Shown piece by piece: positions 1 through 6,750 of a stretch of 8,492 nucleotides of DNA. Each line of letters starts with the position of its first letter. Within the stretch, counting starts at the first letter, position 1. Origin of the DNA: Paracoccaceae bacterium (GTDB lineage: Bacteria > Pseudomonadota > Alphaproteobacteria > Rhodobacterales > Rhodobacteraceae); NCBI GenBank assembly GCA_009922885.1, contig RFUP01000081.1, positions 1-8,492 of the forward strand, given 5' to 3'. The translations under genes and the position numbers were made by a program. The notes beneath the pieces are model-generated. The model did not search any database. It saw nothing but the letters and a program-made list of their open reading frames with translations, and was not told the origin of the DNA.

Positions 1-1521
1 CAGGATGAATACGGCCAGCTTTCCGCCGCTCACCTGCGCGCGCTCGCCGAAGAGATGCGGCTTTCGATGGCGGAAATCTGGGAAGTGGCCACGTTCTACG
101 CCCATTTCGATCCGCGCCGCGAAGGCGAGGCCCCACCGCCTGATCTGACGATCCGCGTCTGCGACTCGCTTTCATGCGAACTCGCGGGTTCCGAGGCGCT
201 TTTGAAAGCCCTTGAGGCGGGGCATGACCCTGCCCGCGTCCGCGTACTTCGCGCGCCCTGCATGGGCCGTTGCGACACCGCGCCTGTTGCGGAAGTCGGC
301 CACCGACACGTCGATCACGCCACGCCAGACCTGATTTCGAAAGTCATCGCGTCGGGCGATTTCCACCCCGAGATGCCCGATTACGAAGCCTTCGATGCCT
401 ACAAAGCCAAAGGCGGATACGAAAAACTGCTCGCCTTCCGCGCCGATGGCGATTGGGAGAAAGTGCAGGAAGAGGTTCTCGCTGCTGGCCTTCGCGGTTT
501 GGGCGGTGCAGGCTTCCCCTCGGGCAAGAAGTGGGGCTTCGTGCGCGCCAACCAAGGCCCGCGCTTCCTCGCCGTGAACGGGGATGAAGGCGAACCCGGA
601 ACGTACAAAGATCGCTATTACCTCGAACGCACCCCGCATCTCTTCCTTGAGGGCATGTTGATCGCGGCTTGGGCCGTCGAGGCCGAAAAGTGCTTCATCT
701 ACATGCGCGACGAATACCCAGCCGTGCTCCAGATCCTCCGCACCGAAATCGCGGCGCTTGAAGCTGCAGGCATCGTGGCCAAAGGCTACATCGACCTCCG
801 CCGTGGCGCTGGTGCCTACATCTGCGGCGAAGAAAGCGCGATGATCGAGTCGATCGAAGGCAAGCGCGGCATCCCGCGCCTTCGTCCGCCCTTCGTGGCG
901 CAGGTTGGCATCTTCGACCGCCCAACACTGGTGCACAACGTGGAAACCCTGCTTTGGGTCGCACGCATCTGCCGTGAAGGTGCTTCGGTTCTGAACACGA
1001 CCGAAAAGAACGGCCGCAAAGGCCTCCGTTCCTATTCGGTTTCGGGCCGCGTCGCGAAGCCCGGCGTCTATCTCCTTCCCGCTGGCTCCACGATCACCGA
1101 TATCATTGCGGCTTGCGGCGGCATGGTCGAAGGCCACCAGTTCAAAGCCTACCAGCCGGGCGGCCCCTCTTCCGGCCTCCTGCCCGCCTCGATGGCCGAT
1201 ATCCCGCTCGACTTTGACACCCTCCAGCCGCACGGCACGTTCATCGGCTCCGCAGCCGTGGTGGTGCTCTCGGACAAAGACAGCGCGAAGGCCGCCGCCC
1301 TCAACATGCTGCGTTTCTTCGAAAGCGAAAGCTGCGGCCAGTGCACGCCTTGCCGCGTCGGCTGTGAAAAGGCTGTGAAGTTGATGCAGGCCCCGAAATG
1401 GGATCAGGCGCTGCTTACAGACCTCTGCACCGTCATGGCGGATGCCTCGATCTGCGGGCTTGGCCAAGCGGCCCCGAACCCGATCAAACTCGTTATGAAA
1501 CATTTCCCGGAAGAGGTCTGA
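1..1521 (+). CDS. fdh1B: NAD+-dependent formate dehydrogenase beta subunit, NuoE-NuoF fusion (5' partial)
   Basis: This subunit passes electrons from the formate-oxidising alpha subunit to NAD+ in a soluble cytoplasmic complex. The frame is open from base 1, so the start lies outside the window; 506 residues are visible. The fused proteins I know of this type have about 570, so roughly 65 are missing. The first part is a NuoE-like thioredoxin fold whose [2Fe-2S] cysteines are the codons at 160, 175, 259 and 271 (C-x4-C and C-x3-C). The second part is NuoF-like: the glycine-rich GLGGAGFPSGKKW near 496, NGDEGEPGTYKDR from 577 and GAYICGEES near 811 form the FMN and NADH sites. An SLBB-like segment follows (about 1033-1200). 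The C-terminal [4Fe-4S] motif has cysteines at 1333, 1342, 1351 and 1453. In Rhodobacter capsulatus these two parts are separate proteins, FdsG and FdsB; the fusion resembles the FDH1 beta subunit of Methylorubrum extorquens. Three bases separate it from the alpha gene, whose ribosome binding site lies inside this coding region. A NADH-quinone oxidoreductase or hydrogenase diaphorase is excluded by the neighbour. Confidence 0.95.
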   Translation, partial: QDEYGQLSAAHLRALAEEMRLSMAEIWEVATFYAHFDPRREGEAPPPDLTIRVCDSLSCELAGSEALLKALEAGHDPARVRVLRAPCMGRCDTAPVAEVGHRHVDHATPDLISKVIASGDFHPEMPDYEAFDAYKAKGGYEKLLAFRADGDWEKVQEEVLAAGLRGLGGAGFPSGKKWGFVRANQGPRFLAVNGDEGEPGTYKDRYYLERTPHLFLEGMLIAAWAVEAEKCFIYMRDEYPAVLQILRTEIAALEAAGIVAKGYIDLRRGAGAYICGEESAMIESIEGKRGIPRLRPPFVAQVGIFDRPTLVHNVETLLWVARICREGASVLNTTEKNGRKGLRSYSVSGRVAKPGVYLLPAGSTITDIIAACGGMVEGHQFKAYQPGGPSSGLLPASMADIPLDFDTLQPHGTFIGSAAVVVLSDKDSAKAAALNMLRFFESESCGQCTPCRVGCEKAVKLMQAPKWDQALLTDLCTVMADASICGLGQAAPNPIKLVMKHFPEEV

Positions 1522-1524
1522 GCG

Positions 1525-4281
1525 ATGACCGACAAGATCACCTTCTCCCTCGATGGCCGCGATGTTGCGGCCAATCCCGGCGAAACCATCTGGGACGTGG
1601 CCAAGCGCCATGGCACCGATATTCCGCACCTCTGCCACAAGGACCAGACGGGCTACCGCGCTGATGGCAACTGCCGCGCCTGCGTGGTGGAAGTGGATGG
1701 CGAGCGCACGCTCGCGGCCTCCTGCTGCCGCAACCCATCGAATGGCATGGTCGTCAAGACCCAGTCCGAGCGCGCCACCAAAGCCCGCGCCATGGTTGTC
1801 GAGCTTCTGCTCGCAGACCAACCCGCAAAGCCCGAAGCGCATGACGCCTCCTCCCATCTCTGGGATATGGCCGAGGCAAATGGCGTGTCCGCTAGCCGCT
1901 TCCCCAAACTCGAAGACGGCCGCATCCCGCTTCTCGATGACAGCCACGTCGCGATGCGCGTTAATCTCGATGCCTGCATCCAGTGCGGCCTCTGCGTGCG
2001 CGCCTGCCGCGAAGTGCAGGTCAATGATGTGATCGGCATGGCGGGCCGCGGCCACGATGCCTACCCCACATTCGACTTCGCAGACCCGATGGGCGAGTCC
2101 ACTTGCGTGGCTTGTGGCGAATGCGTTCAAGCCTGCCCGACCGGCGCGCTGATGCCCGCAACGGTGCTCGACGCCGACCAGCGCGGCGATCGCTCGGATT
2201 TCGACAGTGAAACCACCTCGGTCTGCCCCTTCTGCGGCGTAGGCTGCCAAGTCAGCCTCAAGGTGAAAGACGGTAAGGTCAAATACGTCGAGGGCATCAA
2301 CGGCCCTGCGAACGAAGGCCGCCTTTGCGTCAAAGGCCGTTTCGGCTTCGACTATATCCACCACCCCCACCGCCTTACGAAGCCCCTGATCCGCAAGGAA
2401 GGCGCGCCCAAAGGCCTCAACGTCGATCCGGCGAACCCCTTCACGCATTTCCGCGAAGCCTCGTGGGACGAAGCGCTCGATTTCGCGGCCAAAGGCATGC
2501 TGAACCTCAAGGCGACTGAAGGCGGCAAATCTGTTGCAGGCTTCGGCTCAGCGAAATGCTCCAACGAAGAGGCCTACCTCTTCCAGAAGCTCATCCGCCA
2601 AGGTTTCGGCCACAATAACGTCGATCACTGCACCCGCCTCTGCCATGCCTCCTCTGTGGCGGCCCTCATGGAAAACGTGGGCTCGGGTGCCGTGACCGCC
2701 ACCTTCAACCAGATTGAAAACGCCGATGTGGCCATCGTGATCGGCTCCAACCCGACCGAGAACCATCCCGTCGCCGCGACCTATTTCAAGCAATTCGCCA
2801 AGCGCGGCGGCAAGCTGATCATCATGGACCCGCGCGGCACCGCGATGAAGCGCCACGCGGCCCATATGCTCCAGTTCAAACCCGGCGCCGACGTGTCGAT
2901 GCTGAATGCGATCATGCATGTGATCGTCGAGGAAGGACTCTACGACCCCGCCTATATCGAGAAGTTCACCGAGAACTGGGAAGCCGAGAAAGAGCACCTC
3001 AAGGCCTACAGCCCCGAAGCGATGGAACCGATTTGCGGCATTCCGGCTGAAACCCTCCGCTCCGTGGCCCGCGATTTCGCCAAGGCCAAGGCGGGAATGA
3101 TCTTCTGGGGCATGGGCATCTCGCAGCACATCCACGGCACGGACAATTCCCGCTGCCTGATCTCGCTCGCCCTCATGACCGGAAACGTCGGCAAACCAGG
3201 CGCTGGCCTCCACCCGCTGCGCGGCCAGAACAACGTGCAAGGGGCCTCTGACGCAGGCCTCATCCCGATGTTCCTTCCCGACTACCAGAGCGTCACCGAC
3301 GATGGCGTGCGTTCTGCATTCGCGGAAATCTGGGGGTCTGGCGACTTCTCAGCCGAGAAGGGCCTCACGGTGACGGAAATCCTCGATGCGGTGCACGCAG
3401 GCACGATCAAGGGTATGTATATTTTGGGGGAAAACCCCGCCATGTCCGATCCCGACGTGACCCACGCCCGCGAAGCCCTTGCGGCGCTCAGCCACCTCGT
3501 CGTGCAGGACATTTTCCTCACCGAAACCGCGAACTACGCCGACGTGATCCTGCCCGCAGCCGCCTTCTACGAGAAGTCCGGTACGGTCACGAACACCAAC
3601 CGTCAGGTCCAGATCGGCCGTCCGGCGGTTCCCCCCCCCGGAGACGCGCGCGAAGACTGGGCAATCACGGTCGAACTCGCCAAGCGCCTCGGCCTTGGCT
3701 GGAACTATACACATCCCTCGGAAGTGTTCGCAGAGATGGCGCGCGGGATGAAATCCCTGAAGAACATCACGTGGGACCGCTTGGAGAACCAAGGTGCGGT
3801 AACTTATCCATCGCTTTCGCCCGAAGATCCCGGCCAGCCCATTGTGTTCGGCGATGGGTTCCCCCGCGCTGGAGGCCGTGCGAAATTCACACCTGCGAAG
3901 GTGATCGCCCCCGCCGAGTTGCCCGATACCGACTATCCGATGGTCATGACCACGGGCCGCCAGCTCGAACACTGGCACACGGGCTCGATGACGCGTCGCT
4001 CGCACGTGCTCGACGCCGTAGAGCCGGAAGCCAATTGCTCACTGCACCCCGCTACTCTGCGGAAGCTGGGCGTGGAAGCGGGCGGGCGCGTCACTTTGGA
4101 AACGCGACGCGGTAAGGTGACGATGTTGGCCCGCGCCGATCGCGCTGTGGCCGAAAACATGGTCTTCGTGCCCTTCGCCTATGTCGAAGCCGCGGCGAAT
4201 ATCCTGACCAATCCGGCACTTGATCCCTTCGGAAAGATCCCCGAATTCAAGTTCGCCGCCGTTCGTGTGAGCGCGGAATAA
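1525..4281 (+). CDS. fdh1A: Formate dehydrogenase catalytic alpha subunit (Mo/W-bis-MGD, FDH1 type)
   Basis: The 918-residue catalytic subunit oxidises formate to CO2 and feeds electrons to the beta subunit. In order it has: an N-terminal [2Fe-2S] ferredoxin domain (C37, C50, C53, C67 or C68); a linker where NuoG and FdsA carry a His-Cys3 [4Fe-4S] site but which has no cysteine here; two ferredoxin [4Fe-4S] motifs (C151/154/157/161 and C194/197/200/204); the [4Fe-4S] motif of the molybdopterin domain (C234, C237, C241, C268, then K270); the molybdopterin oxidoreductase domain; and a C-terminal dinucleotide-binding domain from about 805. The active site is NNVDHCTRLCHA, with metal ligand Cys373 (TGC, not selenocysteine) followed by His374. 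Arg566 in LRGQNNVQG lies 193 residues further on, the same spacing as Sec140-Arg333 in E. coli FdhF. The ATG is supported by ggaagagg at 1509-1516, eight bases upstream, inside fdh1B, so translation is probably coupled. From memory, the protein is closely similar to the tungsten enzyme FDH1 of Methylorubrum. The sequence does not decide whether it uses W or Mo. Confidence 0.96.
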   Translation: MTDKITFSLDGRDVAANPGETIWDVAKRHGTDIPHLCHKDQTGYRADGNCRACVVEVDGERTLAASCCRNPSNGMVVKTQSERATKARAMVVELLLADQPAKPEAHDASSHLWDMAEANGVSASRFPKLEDGRIPLLDDSHVAMRVNLDACIQCGLCVRACREVQVNDVIGMAGRGHDAYPTFDFADPMGESTCVACGECVQACPTGALMPATVLDADQRGDRSDFDSETTSVCPFCGVGCQVSLKVKDGKVKYVEGINGPANEGRLCVKGRFGFDYIHHPHRLTKPLIRKEGAPKGLNVDPANPFTHFREASWDEALDFAAKGMLNLKATEGGKSVAGFGSAKCSNEEAYLFQKLIRQGFGHNNVDHCTRLCHASSVAALMENVGSGAVTATFNQIENADVAIVIGSNPTENHPVAATYFKQFAKRGGKLIIMDPRGTAMKRHAAHMLQFKPGADVSMLNAIMHVIVEEGLYDPAYIEKFTENWEAEKEHLKAYSPEAMEPICGIPAETLRSVARDFAKAKAGMIFWGMGISQHIHGTDNSRCLISLALMTGNVGKPGAGLHPLRGQNNVQGASDAGLIPMFLPDYQSVTDDGVRSAFAEIWGSGDFSAEKGLTVTEILDAVHAGTIKGMYILGENPAMSDPDVTHAREALAALSHLVVQDIFLTETANYADVILPAAAFYEKSGTVTNTNRQVQIGRPAVPPPGDAREDWAITVELAKRLGLGWNYTHPSEVFAEMARGMKSLKNITWDRLENQGAVTYPSLSPEDPGQPIVFGDGFPRAGGRAKFTPAKVIAPAELPDTDYPMVMTTGRQLEHWHTGSMTRRSHVLDAVEPEANCSLHPATLRKLGVEAGGRVTLETRRGKVTMLARADRAVAENMVFVPFAYVEAAANILTNPALDPFGKIPEFKFAAVRVSAE

Positions 4282-4285
4282 AGCA

Positions 4286-4316
4286 AAGCCGCCGCGAGAT
4301 CGCGGCGGCTTCTTTT
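4286..4316. terminator. Bidirectional intrinsic terminator between convergent genes
   Basis: A perfect inverted repeat pairs 4288-4297 with 4300-4309 (gccgccgcga / tcgcggcggc). It extends by two A-T pairs at 4286-4287 and 4310-4311; in practice the loop would be about four bases. On the plus strand it is followed by ttcttttc, and on the minus strand by tttgctttatt, so it can act in both directions. It begins five bases after the fdh1A stop and ends about a dozen bases short of the stop of the convergent gene at 4328. It therefore closes the formate dehydrogenase operon with no room for fdsC or fdsD genes behind it. Confidence 0.88.
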
Positions 4317-4327
4317 CATGCCCAAGG

Positions 4328-5521
4328 CTACTGCGCGGGGTTTAGCCCGTCACCGCGCAATTGCAGCCCGTCTATGCTGTCATAGAAATATTTCGAACGT
4401 TGCGCCCGGGCGCCGCCATCCTTTGGTTGCCGCAAGTTCTCATCAAAGAGTTCGGGTCTAGGGGCGGCTGGCAACCCGAACGTGACCTCGATGATCGACA
4501 GAACCCTCCCGACATCGGCGGCCTGCATGCCATGATAGCCATCCACTGGCCCAAGCACGGACGGGATCGAATGGAATTGGTAGAACCCGTTGTTCCACCG
4601 CTCGATCACCGCGCAAAATTCGCTCCAGAGCGCCAAACGCTCTTCACCGCGACGCACAGCGATCTCCCGGTGCAAAATGTCCCAAGACACGAAGCCTGCG
4701 ATAAAATCATGGGCTGTAGCACGATCACACGGCGCTTGGCGCAGAAGCCAGAACACCGCATCCAGCAAATCCCCCCGCAAGTCCTGAAAAGCCGTCGCGA
4801 TCTGATGCCAAAGATAGATATCCGGCGGGTCCGTTGCTTTCAGGAGTTCGATCCAGCTGTCCACCTCGACAACAGACCGAGTTTGCACTGACACCGTAGA
4901 ATGGGCCCACTCCTGATTGGGCACCGCTCGTCGCACATTGGCTTCGGCAAATTTGCGGATCGACAGATCGAGAATGATAAAGGGAGCGGTCACCTCGACG
5001 TCCAGCAACCATTGTTCCCGCCGCGCGCTTTCCCCACGGTTTAGCGCATCCCCCCACAACACATACATGTAGAGGCAATAAAGGCTGCGCAGTTCGTCGT
5101 CCTTTAGGTGATCGAGTGTGATTTCCTGCACGGGGCGATCAATGAACGGGCTGATCTCGGCAGCCTCCGCCTGCAAGAGGCTTAGCAGGTGACGCATTTT
5201 TACAAGCCCAGGCAGGCTTCGATCAAGTCCCCGCCACCAGTACAAGAGTTCCGCCATCCGGTAGCATACCTGCAGGCCGGGCGGCATGCGGTCAGAATCG
5301 AAACGGTCAGCGAAGGGATAAGCCTCACGGTAGAAACCATAAAAAAGCGTTTCGATCATGTGGCGCTTTTCAAGGATCGAAAGTGGCGGTCGCTTCTGCC
5401 GGTTCAACAAACCATGCACCTTGCGAATTTCGCGCGTATTTCTTCTGGAAAAGATAACGTTCAACCGTGCAAGAACGCCAAAAGCGACGAGAACGGCGGT
5501 AGCAATAAATACCAGCGTCAT
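4328..5521 (-). CDS. Unrecognised protein with one N-terminal membrane anchor
   Basis: I do not recognise a family for this 397-residue protein. Residues 2 to about 24 are hydrophobic (TLVFIATAVLVAFGVLARL within them) and are followed by the basic stretch SRRNTREIRK. By the positive-inside rule this suggests a signal anchor with a short outside N-terminus and about 370 residues in the cytoplasm; no signal-peptidase site stands out. The rest looks mostly helical, with many aromatic and Arg/Glu residues (for example LLYWWRGLDR and SWDILHREIAVRRGEERLAL), and has no metal-binding or nucleotide-binding motif that I can see. The start is well bounded: an in-frame stop lies at 5540-5542, and GGAA sits just ahead of the ATG on the minus strand. 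GC content looks lower than in the formate dehydrogenase genes. It lies 227 bases downstream of pseG on the same strand, so read-through is possible, but a functional link to sugar synthesis is unproven. Shorter open frames on the plus strand here lack comparable start signals. Confidence 0.7.
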   Translation of the reverse strand: MTLVFIATAVLVAFGVLARLNVIFSRRNTREIRKVHGLLNRQKRPPLSILEKRHMIETLFYGFYREAYPFADRFDSDRMPPGLQVCYRMAELLYWWRGLDRSLPGLVKMRHLLSLLQAEAAEISPFIDRPVQEITLDHLKDDELRSLYCLYMYVLWGDALNRGESARREQWLLDVEVTAPFIILDLSIRKFAEANVRRAVPNQEWAHSTVSVQTRSVVEVDSWIELLKATDPPDIYLWHQIATAFQDLRGDLLDAVFWLLRQAPCDRATAHDFIAGFVSWDILHREIAVRRGEERLALWSEFCAVIERWNNGFYQFHSIPSVLGPVDGYHGMQAADVGRVLSIIEVTFGLPAAPRPELFDENLRQPKDGGARAQRSKYFYDSIDGLQLRGDGLNPAQ

Positions 5522-5595
5522 GCTTATTCCAAAAAACCTTTAAGATATTAGACCACTACAATCTGATTTAAGCACACGATTATGCTGCCATGTAG

Positions 5596-5617
5596 GCCAT
5601 TGGTTGTACACAATGGC
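5596..5617. repeat. Inverted repeat in the AT-rich gap upstream of the membrane protein gene
   Basis: GCCATTG (5596-5602) and CAATGGC (5611-5617) form a perfect 7-base inverted repeat around an 8-base centre (gttgtaca). A second, overlapping repeat pairs gttgta (5603-5608) with tacaac (5621-5626), so the two hairpins would exclude each other. There is no T-tract, so it is not a standard terminator. Read on the minus strand, a -10-like CATAAT lies just downstream (5579-5584), which would place the repeat in the -35 region of a promoter for the gene ending at 4328. It could be a regulator binding site; this is inference. The rest of the 227-base gap (5522-5748) is AT-rich and shows nothing else convincing. 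Confidence 0.35.
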
Positions 5618-5748
5618 GAATACAACATAAAGTGATTTCATCTCAAAATGGGCAAAAGGATTGAATTGCAAGAGGCGATCCCTCCGCACAAGCCTCATAA
5701 GCCAACGAATTTAATATGCTTTTATTATGTGACTAAAATTTGGCCCGT

Positions 5749-6735
5749 CTAGGCTTTCACGGAAGCCAAAACCGCCGCGGCACAGCGATGAGCGCCCATT
5801 CCGTCAACGAGCGCACGCCCACGTTGAGATTGCGCTTGTGCAGCGCTCTGGTCTGAAATCAATCGATCAAGCGCCGAAAAAACAAAATCAAGCTGGAACC
5901 CGCCCTCAAAACCCAAATCGATTATGGCATTTCTTTCTGAAAACCAACGCGTTTCCGGAATTAAATTTTCGACCTGCGGAAATACAACGGCCGGAGCGCC
6001 AACAGCCAATGTTTCCGGCATCACCATGCCACCCGTGATCAAAGCCACTTGGGAGCTTGCTAAGAACTGCGCCAGTTCTTCAGGCCCCAAGGCCTGAAAT
6101 AACTGAATTCCCACGTCATCGCACAATGCTCTCAATTCGGGATACGCGGAAAAGAAGCCACCGACGACCATCTTCATCTTGCTCAAATTCAAACTTTTCA
6201 GCCCATCGCGCGCTAAATCCAGCGCCCAATCGCGGGCCCGCACTCCACTGCCGACGACAATAGACAAGGAACGATCATTCGGTTGCGCCCATCGCGTTTT
6301 GGCAAACGCCGGCCTTAACAAGGCGTAAGCCGGCCCGGTGAGTGCCCGGTCATTGGGGCCAAGCGCAGGGTAATGATGCACGCTTTCAGGCCCAGCGCCG
6401 TTGATCACGAAGTCTGCAGATATCGCGCCGCCTTCATCATCAACCGCAACAACGATGGCACCAGAGGCACGCGCCGAAGCCCATAGATCCGGCGTCGTAT
6501 GGGGCAGGTCGACGATCACGACATCCGCAGCTTCCGCAGCCAGTATCGTCTCAAACCCGTCCGCTTTCACCGAGCGATACCGGGCCGTCGGGAACACAGA
6601 GCGGATCGCCTGCGGATCATCCCCGGCCACAACCAGATCAATATCTGAAGGAAAGGCCTGAATGAGAGCTGAACAGCGCACAGCATGCCCGAACCCTACA
6701 GTGCCATCGGCGTCCAGCCGCAAGAGAACTCGCAT
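5749..6735 (-). CDS. pseG: PseG-like UDP-2,4-diacetamido-2,4,6-trideoxy-altrose hydrolase
   Basis: PseG removes UDP from UDP-2,4-diacetamido-2,4,6-trideoxy-L-altrose in the cytoplasm, the fourth step of CMP-pseudaminic acid synthesis. The 328-residue protein has the GT-B-type N-terminal motif R-x-D-x6-GFGHAVRC, with the catalytic histidine at position 17, as in Campylobacter jejuni PseG. VDLPH (75-79), VDDEG (98-102) and LTGPAYALLRPAF (132-144) also fit the family. The C-terminal UDP-binding half carries ITGGMVMPETLAVGAPAV (233-250). Two motifs look altered: the usual glycine-rich GGSD-like loop reads VGSGVRARD, and the Asn-Gln pair near the uridine site reads ENL. I chose the ATG at 6735 over a TTG at 6753 because a good ribosome binding site precedes it and His17 then aligns. 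It follows the aminotransferase with a 14-base gap. A related UDP-sugar hydrolase or an SpsG-like glycosyltransferase-fold protein is possible, but pseF nearby favours the nonulosonic acid role. Confidence 0.82.
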   Translation of the reverse strand: MRVLLRLDADGTVGFGHAVRCSALIQAFPSDIDLVVAGDDPQAIRSVFPTARYRSVKADGFETILAAEAADVVIVDLPHTTPDLWASARASGAIVVAVDDEGGAISADFVINGAGPESVHHYPALGPNDRALTGPAYALLRPAFAKTRWAQPNDRSLSIVVGSGVRARDWALDLARDGLKSLNLSKMKMVVGGFFSAYPELRALCDDVGIQLFQALGPEELAQFLASSQVALITGGMVMPETLAVGAPAVVFPQVENLIPETRWFSERNAIIDLGFEGGFQLDFVFSALDRLISDQSAAQAQSQRGRALVDGMGAHRCAAAVLASVKA

Positions 6736-6743
6736 GATCTGCT

Positions 6744-6750
6744 CTTCCTT
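6744..6750 (-). promoter_or_regulatory. Ribosome binding site of pseG overlapping the upstream stop codon
   Basis: On the minus strand AAGGAAG lies eight bases before the ATG at 6735. Its first A is the last base of the aminotransferase stop codon TGA (6752-6750). This places the pseG start at 6735 rather than at the in-frame TTG at 6753, which overlaps the stop, and suggests that the two genes are translationally coupled. Confidence 0.75.

Noticed and set aside
172..2448. A 2,277-base open frame on the minus strand running through both formate dehydrogenase genes
   Set aside because: It lies antisense to well-matched fdh1B and fdh1A. High third-position GC removes stop codons from the opposite strand, and the translation is low-complexity Ala/Arg/His-rich with no recognisable domain.
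2641..2643. Possible selenocysteine in the formate dehydrogenase active site
   Set aside because: The codon is TGC, so the metal ligand is cysteine and no UGA recoding is needed.
2548..3240. A 230-codon minus-strand open frame within fdh1A
   Set aside because: It has the same shadow character: antisense to conserved catalytic-domain sequence, with no ribosome binding site or family motif.
4361..4891. A plus-strand open frame of 176 codons inside the membrane protein gene
   Set aside because: The minus-strand frame is over twice as long, has a plausible start, and has a coherent membrane anchor. The plus-strand product shows no domain.
5189..5551. A plus-strand open frame of 120 codons overlapping the start of the membrane protein gene
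   Set aside because: It is antisense to the N-terminal coding region and leader of the minus-strand gene and shows no family motif.
5671..5695. gaggc and gcctc arms in the gap after pseG, considered as a terminator
   Set aside because: There are only five pairs with a 15-base loop and no clear T-tract on the minus strand, which is too weak to call.
5648..5752. A 34-codon plus-strand open frame in the AT-rich gap
   Set aside because: There is no convincing ribosome binding site, it overlaps the pseG stop codon on the other strand, and a frame this short is expected by chance in such a gap.
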